This document shows, one piece after another, positions 7,564-14,410 of a stretch of 32,888 nucleotides of DNA. Below the pieces are notes generated by a model that was not told the origin of the DNA, made no database searches, and saw nothing but the letters and a program-made list of their open reading frames with translations. Position 1 is the stretch's first letter. The number at the start of each line of letters is the position of its first letter. The translations under genes and the position numbers were made by a program. The stretch comes from CALMEH01 sp964548225 (GTDB taxonomy: Bacteria > Acidobacteriota > Blastocatellia > Pyrinomonadales > Pyrinomonadaceae). The stretch covers positions 1 through 32,888 of the forward strand of contig CAZJQP010000061.1 in NCBI GenBank assembly GCA_964548225.1, written 5' to 3'.

Positions 7564-7639
7564 GGTCCGATAGCTCAGTCGGTAGAGCAAATGGCTTTTA
7601 ACCATTGGGTCGGAGGTTCGAGTCCTCCTCGGATCACCA
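7564..7639 (+). tRNA. tRNA-Lys, anticodon TTT
   Basis: A complete 76-nt cloverleaf. The acceptor arm GGTCCGA pairs with TCGGATC (one G-T wobble). The D arm is GCTC/GAGC, the anticodon stem AATGG/CCATT encloses loop CTTTTAA with anticodon TTT, and the T arm GGAGG/CCTCC encloses TTCGAGT. The CCA end is encoded (7637-7639). A strong terminator follows 18 nt later, so it is a single-gene unit. The integrase remnant just downstream suggests this gene has served as an integration site. Confidence 0.97.
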
Positions 7640-7657
7640 TTTAGTTTCAATAAGTTA

Positions 7658-7690
7658 GGGCATCTCCTAGAGATGCCCTTTTCTTTTTTG
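7658..7690 (+). terminator. Rho-independent terminator of tRNA-Lys
   Basis: GGGCATCT (7658-7665) and AGATGCCC (7671-7678) form a perfect 8-bp GC-rich stem with a 5-nt loop, followed by TTTTCTTTTTTG. This is a textbook intrinsic terminator placed directly after the tRNA. Confidence 0.9.
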
Positions 7691-7817
7691 TGTGCCTAGA
7701 GTGTGCCAACTTCTAAAATCTATTTTCCAAACACAAGTTTTTCGATTTTCAATCTGACTTCAAGTCGGTTGCGTTTGTATATTTTTAGAGCGGTGAAAGT
7801 TTGGATATACGGGAAAA

Positions 7818-7896
7818 GTTTTGAGTCCCGTCAAAAGAGTGGCACAAATCGCCGCGCTTCGTTGGCGGTTTGCCGCTTAAAAGCGGGACTCAAAAC
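7818..7896. repeat. 79-bp element with perfect 13-bp terminal inverted repeats
   Basis: GTTTTGAGTCCCG (7818-7830) is the exact reverse complement of CGGGACTCAAAAC (7884-7896). Inside, AAATCGCC and GGCGGTTT can extend the pairing. It has no coding capacity of its own. It interrupts what looks like the conserved part of an integrase remnant, so it may be a MITE- or REP-like palindrome that inserted there. The unrelated heptamer hairpins elsewhere in the window have a different design (tandem units). Confidence 0.6.
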
Positions 7897-8028
7897 CGTA
7901 AATCGAATCTTTAACCGCTCCAGGGTATTGAGAACGGAATCTGAAAGCGGAATGATTCGACGGTTTCTCTTTGTTTTCGGCGCGTCGAAGCATTCTGCTT
8001 GAATAATTGAACCGTCGCTTAACGGCAT
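7897..8028 (-). pseudogene. Remnant of a phage-type tyrosine recombinase (integrase)
   Basis: A 44-codon reading frame on the minus strand contains DAPKTKRNRRIIPLSDSVLNTLERLK. This closely follows the TKTxxSRRxIPLxDxLxxxLxxLK pattern of the beta-hairpin region in the catalytic domain of XerC/phage-type tyrosine recombinases. Nothing resembling the downstream HxLRH or catalytic Tyr segments is visible on either side. The frame runs into the 79-bp inverted-repeat element at 7896, and on the other side directly abuts the stop codon of the 775-residue gene (8030). Its location about 260 bp from the 3' end of tRNA-Lys fits a decayed integrative element that used this tRNA as its attachment site. 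It could be a chance resemblance, as only about 25 residues carry the match. Confidence 0.55.
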
Positions 8029-8029
8029 C

Positions 8030-10357
8030 CTACTGTCCGAACCAATAGGGCGTTTGTTTTGTCCACGGCGAAGTTTTGTATTTCTTGTGCAGAATGTCGA
8101 AAGCCTGTTTGGAGAATCTTCCGGTGTCCTCATCCTTACATCCGTAGCGTGTCGAACGCACTGCGAGATGGAGAATTTCCGACACGTTTGGATGATTCGG
8201 GTTTTTGTTGGCAAAATCAACGGCGCGGCGCGTGAGCATTGTTGCGGATTCGCCGAGTGCAATCATCTGGCGTTTTTCGCGCCCTGCCGCGGCGTTTTGC
8301 GCTTCCGTCAGGAATTTCGGATAAACCAAACCGATGGTGTCCGCTTGATTCTCGACACAATACCAATTCCCGCGAATACTGTCGAGTTCCGTTGCTATCG
8401 AGTCTTCGCGTCCGTAACCTGCCGGAACGTAAGGTTGGATTATCGGATTTCTTAAAACGAAAATCAGCGCGGCGGCTTCGCGGTTTGTCGGCGTGGTTGC
8501 GCCCGCATATTTCGAGAAAAGCGGCGTAAATTCCTTCGCGTAACGCAACATTTGCGGCGTAAATTCTTTTTCAATCGCCGCATTTCCCAAAATATAAGCG
8601 CGTGTCCAAACCGCAATCACCAAGAATTTTTTCAGATGTTCGGGCAGTTGCGGATTCATTGCGGCTTCCTTCAAGGTAGAGAGCGGCACGTTTTCATTCA
8701 AAAATGTTACTGCGTCCACATCAAACATCGTGCGCGATTCCCAACCTTTTAATCTTTCGTCTTTGGAAATATCGGAAGGTTCTTCGCGGTCGTTGTCGTC
8801 CCAACTGAACAAAACGGGCTTGCGTTGCGCGAATTTCAGAAAATCGTTTAAGTTGTCCGATAAAATCATTCTCTGCGCGAAGAATTTATTTTGCGTCGAA
8901 AGCGGCAGATTTTTTACGTCGCCGAAAATTTCATCGAGTTTTTGCTTGGCTTCGGCACGTTTGTTTGTTTCAAGCAGAAGTCTGATTTGATGATAACGAA
9001 CGGTCGCAAATGCCGGAGAAGTTTTGGCGATCTTATCGGCTTCGCTGAGTATTTGCGCGAGTTGCGGCGATTTTGAATCAACTTTTGTAATTGCCGCCAC
9101 AAACCATTGAAGTCTGCCCGTTTCTTTCCAAACATCAAAAGCGTGTTGCAAACTGTCCGATGCTTTGAATGTAAAAATCCAATCGGTCAAATCGTCGAGC
9201 CGCTCTGTTTGAGGAATGTCGCGGAGTTTCAATTTATAGTTGTAATCATATTCTTTCTTGGCTTTTTCGGCTTCGATTCGGTCAATTTCCGTGCCGACTT
9301 CTTCGGCGCGGGAAGCAATGCGGCTGAGAAGCAATTCGTAATCAACCAAATCATTGTAAAAATTCTGATTTTCTTCAAATCCGATTAAATTATTTGCTAA
9401 TTCTGCACGGCGTTCTGTGGGCATCATCCGAAATTTTACAAGACCGAGCAGACGTTTTGCCGATTCGTGAAAATCGCGCATCGTGCTATCTTTCGTAATT
9501 TTTTCGAGCGCGTCCGAAGCCTTGCCCAAAAGCTCTTTTTTATCGTTTTCGGCTTTGATTTTCGCCGCCGCGTCGTCGGGAATTTCAATAAAACTCGCCT
9601 GACGAATAAATGTCCGCGCCGCAACTAATTTTGCCGTGTTTTTCCACACTGAATTATTGTCCGCACCGATTTTTTCAAAACCTTCACGCGCTTCCGTCAT
9701 TTTTCCCTGATAAAAAAGTGCGGCGGCGATTTGATAATCGCGGTCTTTTTGCAACCATTCGGGAGCGTTTGCGGCGAGATTTTGCGGCAACGCGCTTGCC
9801 GTTTCACAGTTTGCAAAAACCGCGTCTTGACCTTTAACCCATTCTTTTGTGTTATCACCCGTGCCGTATTTCGAGATTCTCGCTTCCAAAGTTTTCGCCG
9901 CGTTCCCAAAAGCATCCGGCAGACAATTTGTAAAATAACTGTAACTTTCGGCAAGCTGTTTTTCAGTTTCAATGTCGCGTTTTTCGTTAGTAACCTTCGC
10001 CCGCGCAGCCGCCCAATCAGCAAAATAATTAGGAACTTCGCCCGATGAATCGTTTCTGCCCGAACGATAATAAATTTCGTTTTCCATCGCCGCAACAGTT
10101 TGAGTTTGCTCGTTTTTGGTCAAATTCGCATTGCTCAGTTGACGATAAAAAACAACCAAAGACATAAACCCGAAAGTATCGGGAACAATGCCCGTTTTGC
10201 CGTTTGTAAATTCCAGAAGCGGAAAATCGGGATGTTTCTCCAAACTGAACAAAGGCGAAAGCGTGAACGGTCCGCAAGCCAATGCCGGTGATAAATTTGC
10301 CAGCAAAAATGCAAAAACCAACAAAAATGAAACTGCAAATCGGGTAATGTTTTTCAT
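8030..10357 (-). CDS. Large secreted protein of unknown function, starting CGPF after the signal peptide
   Basis: A 775-residue exported protein. Residues 1-27 are a clear signal peptide (hydrophobic core FAVSFLLVFAFLLANL, cleavage motif ALA just before CGPFTLSPLF). The cysteine directly after the cleavage point raises the possibility of a lipoprotein, but the -3 residue is Ala, so signal peptidase I is as likely. The rest is predicted helical and solvent-exposed, with TPR-like helix pairs (YQIAAALFYQGKMTEAREGFEKIG, YHQIRLLLETNKRAEAKQKLDEIFG). No catalytic motif is recognisable. The TAG stop directly abuts the integrase remnant. The ATG lies 5 nt after the stop of the DUF3142 lipoprotein gene, so the two are almost certainly co-transcribed and probably act together in the periplasm. 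I do not recognise a named family. Confidence 0.85.
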   Translation of the reverse strand: MKNITRFAVSFLLVFAFLLANLSPALACGPFTLSPLFSLEKHPDFPLLEFTNGKTGIVPDTFGFMSLVVFYRQLSNANLTKNEQTQTVAAMENEIYYRSGRNDSSGEVPNYFADWAAARAKVTNEKRDIETEKQLAESYSYFTNCLPDAFGNAAKTLEARISKYGTGDNTKEWVKGQDAVFANCETASALPQNLAANAPEWLQKDRDYQIAAALFYQGKMTEAREGFEKIGADNNSVWKNTAKLVAARTFIRQASFIEIPDDAAAKIKAENDKKELLGKASDALEKITKDSTMRDFHESAKRLLGLVKFRMMPTERRAELANNLIGFEENQNFYNDLVDYELLLSRIASRAEEVGTEIDRIEAEKAKKEYDYNYKLKLRDIPQTERLDDLTDWIFTFKASDSLQHAFDVWKETGRLQWFVAAITKVDSKSPQLAQILSEADKIAKTSPAFATVRYHQIRLLLETNKRAEAKQKLDEIFGDVKNLPLSTQNKFFAQRMILSDNLNDFLKFAQRKPVLFSWDDNDREEPSDISKDERLKGWESRTMFDVDAVTFLNENVPLSTLKEAAMNPQLPEHLKKFLVIAVWTRAYILGNAAIEKEFTPQMLRYAKEFTPLFSKYAGATTPTNREAAALIFVLRNPIIQPYVPAGYGREDSIATELDSIRGNWYCVENQADTIGLVYPKFLTEAQNAAAGREKRQMIALGESATMLTRRAVDFANKNPNHPNVSEILHLAVRSTRYGCKDEDTGRFSKQAFDILHKKYKTSPWTKQTPYWFGQ

Positions 10358-10362
10358 AAAAA

Positions 10363-11124
10363 TTATTTAATTCTTTCCAAATCTTCAGCCGTCCACGCCT
10401 TCGATTTGAAATAATAAAAACGGCGGTTCGGTTTGAAATTTATTTTTAACGGTTCATCAATCGAAATGCCGTAACTTTCACGACAGAGCGATTCGTTCCA
10501 ATCATTTTCACGCGATAAAAAATCACGAATCGTTTTATCGTCCGCGCCCATATCAAACGCCATCGGCACGGCTTCGTCAACAGGGAAATCACCAATCCAA
10601 GCATCGCCGACACACCACGAAGCCAAAGCCGTTATCGAAAGAGGAAAATTTTCGGGCAATTCCTTTTTCAAATCTAAAACTAAATTTCGATAAAAATTTC
10701 TTTCCGAGGAGAGCGCATCAAAATCAATCTGAACTGCTTTGATATTGGGTAATTCTAGCGTTTTTTTGATGTGATTTACAACTTTAATTTTCTGTTCGTC
10801 GGATAAATTTGGGCGTTTTGAATTATCACGGCTCGTTTCGATGCGCGTAACGGCAATCAAATAAGTTTCCGGCGCGAGTTTCAACGGTTGTCGGCGCGGT
10901 TTATAAATAGTTTCGTTATTTTCCAAAAACAAAGTCTGCGCCAAAAAAGCCACGCCGAAATTTTTTGTATCAAGAAACCGCAAATCTTCTTCGCGTTCCC
11001 ACGCCCAAAGAATTTTTTGAGGCATTGCGCTGTTCGTTTTCGGGCTGTTTTGAATCTTATTCGAACAGGCAAGCGACAGAAAAATCCAGCCGATGCAAAG
11101 AAGATATTTAAAGTTATTAATCAT
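10363..11124 (-). CDS. DUF3142 lipoprotein
   Basis: A 253-residue protein with an N-terminal export signal ending LCIGWIFLSLACSNK. Cys20 in the SLAC context is the likely lipidated residue, making this a predicted membrane-anchored periplasmic lipoprotein. The mature part shows the DUF3142 hallmarks WAWEREEDLRFL (after residue 40), a VAFLAQTLFL strand, RPRRQPLKLAP, YLIAVTRIE, the IKAVQIDFDALSSERNFYRNLVLDLKKELP block and LSITALASWCVGDAWIGD. These look like a TIM-barrel glycoside-hydrolase-like fold with a conserved QIDFDA segment, but no activity is known to me for the family. It precedes the 775-residue secreted-protein gene by 5 nt in one operon. A 93-nt gap with no obvious signal separates it from the next minus-strand ORF. 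Confidence 0.82.
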   Translation of the reverse strand: MINNFKYLLCIGWIFLSLACSNKIQNSPKTNSAMPQKILWAWEREEDLRFLDTKNFGVAFLAQTLFLENNETIYKPRRQPLKLAPETYLIAVTRIETSRDNSKRPNLSDEQKIKVVNHIKKTLELPNIKAVQIDFDALSSERNFYRNLVLDLKKELPENFPLSITALASWCVGDAWIGDFPVDEAVPMAFDMGADDKTIRDFLSRENDWNESLCRESYGISIDEPLKINFKPNRRFYYFKSKAWTAEDLERIK

Positions 11125-11217
11125 TGAAATAATCGGTATAGTGAGCGGTAGCGAACACCTTCAATTATCAAAATTTCGCGGATAACGAGATATTCATTCG
11201 TTTGCTATACTGATTTT

Positions 11218-11682
11218 TTAAGGTAAATAAAAATTTTCGGGTTTCGGTTTATAAAATGCATATTTTATCGAAGCAATGGTTACAAAAAGCGTCCAAAGCG
11301 GAAAGAGAAGAAAAATCAATTTCGGGTATTCGTTGCTGTCCGTAGGATTGAAATTTTGGTAAATCAATTTGAGCAGAAATCCGCCACTCAATAAAAAAAT
11401 AATCAGATTAAAAATCGCGGAACTTAGCCAAAACCATTTTACGAAATTTTTTTTGACGGCAGTCCAGATATAACCGCCGAGTAATAAAAATCCAATTATT
11501 ACGGGCAAGGGAAGCAGAAGTGCGAACAAATTCGTGTCGCCGTTAGATTTAAACGGTTTGGCAAGCGCATCAATCGCCGCGACGAACAAAAAAATCCCAC
11601 CTGCCGCGCCCGGAATAGCAAGAGTGATTGAACCAACTAAAATCAATATAAGCGGCACGAGATTTGGCGGTTTTTCGTTCAT
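11218..11682 (-). CDS. Small integral membrane protein, four predicted TM helices
   Basis: A 154-residue protein with hydrophobic segments at residues about 9-38, 52-73, 83-107 and 122-146 and short charged loops (AKPFKSNGDTN, TAVKKNFVKW, FNPTDSNEYP). It has no recognisable catalytic or transport motif and no named family I can assign. The ATG is preceded by an A-rich leader. On the minus strand it is followed at a 93-nt distance by the DUF3142 lipoprotein gene, so all three minus-strand genes (membrane protein, lipoprotein, secreted protein) may share a promoter. Real gene likely; function unknown. Confidence 0.72.
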   Translation of the reverse strand: MNEKPPNLVPLILILVGSITLAIPGAAGGIFLFVAAIDALAKPFKSNGDTNLFALLLPLPVIIGFLLLGGYIWTAVKKNFVKWFWLSSAIFNLIIFLLSGGFLLKLIYQNFNPTDSNEYPKLIFLLFPLWTLFVTIASIKYAFYKPKPENFYLP

Positions 11683-11734
11683 AACTAATAAAATACAGCA
11701 ACTTCCCGAAAATTAAAATATTGCGGACGAGTTT

Positions 11735-11762
11735 TCGACAACTTCTGAAAAATTGATATAAT
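11735..11762 (+). promoter_or_regulatory. Candidate sigma70 promoter of the ETF-QO gene
   Basis: A -35-like TCGACA (11735-11740) and a perfect -10 TATAAT (11757-11762) are separated by 16 bp. The predicted start lies about 87 nt before the ATG at 11857, leaving a leader that carries an 8-bp inverted repeat (listed separately). Confidence 0.55.
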
Positions 11763-11770
11763 TTCCGTTT

Positions 11771-11841
11771 AGAGTTACGCATTTTTGCGCGTAGAAAATG
11801 TTAACGAAGTATGACGTTTTCACAGCTTAAGCCGTAACTCT
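11771..11841 (+). promoter_or_regulatory. Inverted repeat in the ETF-QO 5' leader
   Basis: AGAGTTAC (11771-11778) is the exact reverse complement of GTAACTCT (11834-11841), enclosing 55 nt that include a small CGCA-tttt-TGCG hairpin (11778-11789). The right arm ends 4 nt before the AGAGG Shine-Dalgarno (11846-11850). It may be a closed leader structure or chance pairing; no known riboswitch class is recognised. Confidence 0.3.
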
Positions 11842-11856
11842 GAACAGAGGAAAAAA

Positions 11857-13563
11857 ATGATAGAACGCGAACAGCTTGAAATGGATGTTTTGTTTGTCGG
11901 CGCAGGTCCGGCAAATCTGGCGGCGGCTTTGCATTTGAAAAATTCGATTGCCGAACACGATGAATTTGTCAAAAAAGGCATCAAACACGGCAAAGAAATT
12001 GGCGAAATCGAAATTGGAATCGTCGAAAAAGGCGAATTTGTCGGAGCGCATATCTTGTCGGGCGCGGTGATGGACGCAACGGCTTTGCGCGAATTGATGC
12101 CGGATTTTCTCGAACAAGGCTGTCCGATTGATACGGTCGTTACGGAAGATGCGTTTTGGTATCTCACGGAAAACCGCAAAATCAATGCGCCGATTGTTCC
12201 GCCGCCACTCAAAAATAAAGGAAAATACATCGTTTCATTAAGCCGCGTTTGCGAATGGCTGGCGGAAAAATGTGAAGAAGCCGGCATCAATATTTTTCCC
12301 GAATTTCCTGCGTCGGAAGTTCTATATGATGAAAATGAACGAGTTATCGGCGTTCGCACAGGCGACAAAGGCATTGACAAAGAAGGCAAACCGAAAGGAA
12401 ATTTTGAGCCGGGAGTTGATTTGTTGGCAAAAGTTACCGTTTTGGGCGAAGGTTCACGCGGTTCTTTGGCAAAACAATTAACGCGCCGTCTAGGTTTGAA
12501 CGAAGGCAAAGAAGCCCAAGTTTTTTCGCTTGGCGTGAAAGAACTTTGGGAAATTCCGGCAGGGAATTTTGAAGAAGGAAAAGTCATTCACACGCTCGGA
12601 TTTCCTTCCGACACAGATACTTACGGCGGCGGCTGGATTTACGGAATGAAAAACAACGTCATTTCAATCGGCTATGTTACCGGACTCGATTACAAAGACC
12701 CGTTGATTGACCCGCACGCCGAATTTCAAAAATTCAAAACTCATCCGGCGGTCGCGGAAATTCTCGCGGGCGGAAAAATGTTGAAATACGGCGCGAAAAC
12801 AATAAACGCGGGCGGTTGGCACACAATGCCGCAACTTTATGCGGACGGCGTTTTGCTCGTCGGCGATTGCGCTTCGTTTTTGAACGGGCAACGCATTAAA
12901 GGAATTCATACCGCAATGAAATCGGGAATGCTCGCGGCGGAAACGATTTTGATGTGCTTTGACCACGATGATTTTACTTCAAAAACGCTCAAAAATTTTA
13001 CCGAAAAAGTAAATATGAGTTGGATTTACGACGAACTTCATCCGGTCAGAAATTTTCACGGCGCATTTCAAAAAGGTCGTTGGTCGGCTTTGATAAATAC
13101 CGGAATGCAGTTTGCAACAGGCGGCTTGGCTTGGGGCTTTATGCCGATGGAATATCACGTTGCAGGTTATGAGCGGATGGAAAAGCTCGAAGATTTTGAT
13201 TACAAAGACGATGATTCGGCACAGCGTTATCCGGATTTGAAATTCGATAAAGAATTGACTTTCGATAAAGTAACCGACGTTTTTCACGCAAGCGTCGCGC
13301 ACGACGAAGACCAGCCTTCGCATCTGCATATTTTGGACACGGAAATTTGCGCGACAAAATGCGCGGAAGAATACGGCAATCCGTGTCAAAGATTTTGTCC
13401 GGCGGCGGTTTATGAAATGGAAGAAAAAAACGGTCGGCGCGAGATAAAAGTCAATTTCTCAAACTGCGTCCATTGCAAAACCTGCGACATCGCCGACCCG
13501 TATCAAATCATCAATTGGGTAACGCCCGAAGGCGGCGGCGGACCGAACTATAAAGGTATGTGA
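11857..13563 (+). CDS. Electron transfer flavoprotein-ubiquinone oxidoreductase (ETF-QO)
   Basis: This enzyme passes electrons from reduced ETF (fatty-acid and amino-acid oxidation) to the quinone pool at the membrane, using FAD and one [4Fe-4S] cluster. The 568-residue length matches ETF-QO. The FAD-binding GAGPANLAAALHL is at residues about 12-24, IVEKGEFVGAHILSGAVMD and the LVGDCASFLNGQRIKGIHTAMKSGMLAAE FAD segment follow, and the C-terminal ferredoxin-like part has CQRFCPAAVYE then NCVHCKTCDIADPYQIINWVTPEGGGGPNY. The cluster cysteines CxxCxxC are present. An AGAGG Shine-Dalgarno sits 6 nt before the ATG. No etfA/etfB genes are in the window. A long minus-strand frame inside this gene is only a shadow. 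The next plus-strand gene is separated by an inverted repeat. Confidence 0.97.
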   Translation: MIEREQLEMDVLFVGAGPANLAAALHLKNSIAEHDEFVKKGIKHGKEIGEIEIGIVEKGEFVGAHILSGAVMDATALRELMPDFLEQGCPIDTVVTEDAFWYLTENRKINAPIVPPPLKNKGKYIVSLSRVCEWLAEKCEEAGINIFPEFPASEVLYDENERVIGVRTGDKGIDKEGKPKGNFEPGVDLLAKVTVLGEGSRGSLAKQLTRRLGLNEGKEAQVFSLGVKELWEIPAGNFEEGKVIHTLGFPSDTDTYGGGWIYGMKNNVISIGYVTGLDYKDPLIDPHAEFQKFKTHPAVAEILAGGKMLKYGAKTINAGGWHTMPQLYADGVLLVGDCASFLNGQRIKGIHTAMKSGMLAAETILMCFDHDDFTSKTLKNFTEKVNMSWIYDELHPVRNFHGAFQKGRWSALINTGMQFATGGLAWGFMPMEYHVAGYERMEKLEDFDYKDDDSAQRYPDLKFDKELTFDKVTDVFHASVAHDEDQPSHLHILDTEICATKCAEEYGNPCQRFCPAAVYEMEEKNGRREIKVNFSNCVHCKTCDIADPYQIINWVTPEGGGGPNYKGM

Positions 13564-13570
13564 TTTTTTC

Positions 13571-13635
13571 CACCACAAAGGCACAAAGACACAGAGAAAT
13601 TCAAAAAAACTCTGTGTCTCTGTGTCTTTGTGGTG
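13571..13635. repeat. CACAAAG-type inverted tandem repeat
   Basis: The left arm (13571-13596; CACCACAAAG GCACAAAG ACACAGAG) and right arm (13610-13635) are complementary at 24 of 26 positions, with a 13-nt A-rich loop. Each arm consists of about 8-bp units of ACACAAAG/ACACAGAG. It starts 7 nt after the ETF-QO stop and ends 9 nt before the next ATG, filling that gap completely. It would form a strong RNA hairpin; it may serve as a terminator or mRNA stabiliser. Confidence 0.85.
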
Positions 13636-13644
13636 ATATTTTTT

Positions 13645-14088
13645 ATGAAACTTTCGGCGAAATCGCATCGAAAAATTGAAGCATTTTTTCGGGAAGAATT
13701 TGAAGATGATGAATTTATTTTGCCCGAAATTATTTTCTACGGCGGGAAATTTACGCACATTTTTACGAGGCTTTTGAAAATCGAAGGCATTACCATCGGT
13801 AAGCGGATTTTTATTTTTCCTGAAAACTTTTGGCGAAGCGAAACCGACAAATTAAGACTCGGCGAAGTCTTAGCCGTTCACGAAATCACGCACGTTTTGC
13901 AATATCGGCGCGAAGGTTTTTTTAGGTTTTTGTATAAATATTTACGCGATTATTGGCGAAATCTGCGGCAGCTGAAGCGATATGATGCGTTTTCGCGTTC
14001 AATGGCTTATTTTGAAATTCCTTTTGAACGCGAAGCGCGGACGATGGAGCGCAAATATCGGGAGTGGAAAAAAGTTTCTAGTTTCTAG
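13645..14088 (+). CDS. Small HEXXH protein (DUF4157-like putative metallopeptidase)
   Basis: A 147-residue cytoplasmic protein with the motif AVHEITHVLQYRREG (HEITH at residues about 79-83), matching the HEXXHxxQ pattern of DUF4157-type zinc metallopeptidase-like domains. The preceding ITIGKRIFIFPENFW segment also fits that family (a strand before the helix that carries the HEXXH). The downstream part is basic and helical (YLRDYWRNLRQLKRY, EREARTMERKYREWKK). A third zinc ligand is not obvious; EIPFEREA is a candidate. The frame is open to a GTG at 13630, but that lies inside the hairpin repeat, so the ATG at 13645 is preferred. The last four codons (VSSF) and the TAG come from the GTTTCTA repeat at 14074, so the original C-terminus may have been different. 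It has no toxin or eCIS neighbours. Confidence 0.75.
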   Translation: MKLSAKSHRKIEAFFREEFEDDEFILPEIIFYGGKFTHIFTRLLKIEGITIGKRIFIFPENFWRSETDKLRLGEVLAVHEITHVLQYRREGFFRFLYKYLRDYWRNLRQLKRYDAFSRSMAYFEIPFEREARTMERKYREWKKVSSF

Positions 14089-14140
14089 TTTCTGGTTTCT
14101 AGTTCAATAACCAGAAACCAGAAACCAGAAACTAGAAACT
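14074..14140. repeat. Heptamer inverted tandem repeat (GTTTCTA type)
   Basis: The left arm GTTTCTA-GTTTCTA-GTTTCTG-GTTTCTA (14074-14101) faces a right arm of AGAAACC / AGAAACT units (14110-14140), with a loop of about 8 nt. It lies between convergent genes. The TAG of the HEXXH gene (14086-14088) is inside the left arm, and the rpoZ stop (minus strand, 14139-14141) is at the outer end of the right arm. It resembles a bidirectional terminator in position, although no T-run follows. Confidence 0.9.
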
Positions 14141-14378
14141 AATTTAAAATCTCGAAATTTACCTTCTTTTCATCAATTTCACGCAATGCGATTCGGGTTG
14201 ATTTTGTTTTACGCGGGTCTGCGTCAACACGCGGATCTGCGCCGCGTTGAAGCTGTTTGCTGCGTTGGGCGGCTAAGATTATCATTCGATATTTTGAATC
14301 AATATCTGGCGGTGTTTGGTTAAATTCCTCTTCGGTTTCGGTTGATTCGTTTTCAAACTCTTCGTTCGGTTCTGTCAT
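14139..14378 (-). CDS. rpoZ: RNA polymerase omega subunit
   Basis: Omega aids assembly of the RNA polymerase core by chaperoning beta'. The 79-residue length fits a small omega. The core is recognisable at about 25-75: IDSKYRMIILAAQRSKQLQRGADPRVDADPRKTKSTRIALREIDEKKVNFEI, aligning with the usual sKYxLVxxAAxRARQLxxGAxPxV...KPxxIALeEIxxGKI. Residues 1-24 are an acidic, glutamate-rich N-terminal extension (EPNEEFENESTETEEEFNQ). It comes 32 nt after gmk on the same strand, the classic gmk-rpoZ order. Its TAG overlaps the edge of the heptamer repeat at 14074-14140, so the repeat may have trimmed or extended the C-terminus. Confidence 0.9.
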   Translation of the reverse strand: MTEPNEEFENESTETEEEFNQTPPDIDSKYRMIILAAQRSKQLQRGADPRVDADPRKTKSTRIALREIDEKKVNFEILN

Positions 14379-14410
14379 AAATTTGTCTTCTCTTTAATGA
14401 TTTCGATATT

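Noticed and set aside
7831..8262. Treating the whole 143-codon frame as an integrase gene
   Set aside because: The part from about 8029 to 8262 is the antisense-frame shadow of the 775-residue gene. Only the 7897-8028 part looks like a recombinase, and the last codons belong to the 79-bp repeat.
8054..8455. Plus-strand open frames of 130 and 96 codons inside the 775-residue gene
   Set aside because: They are antisense shadows with Arg/Cys-rich composition and no ribosome site.
11820..12587. A 255-codon open frame antisense to the ETF-QO gene, with another at 11827-12117
   Set aside because: It is serine/proline-rich with no recognisable fold and lies fully over a clear ETF-QO coding frame. 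It is a typical shadow of GC-biased codon positions.
14074..14140. CRISPR array
   Set aside because: The units are contiguous 7-mers with no unique spacers, and the second half is the reverse complement of the first. No cas genes are present.
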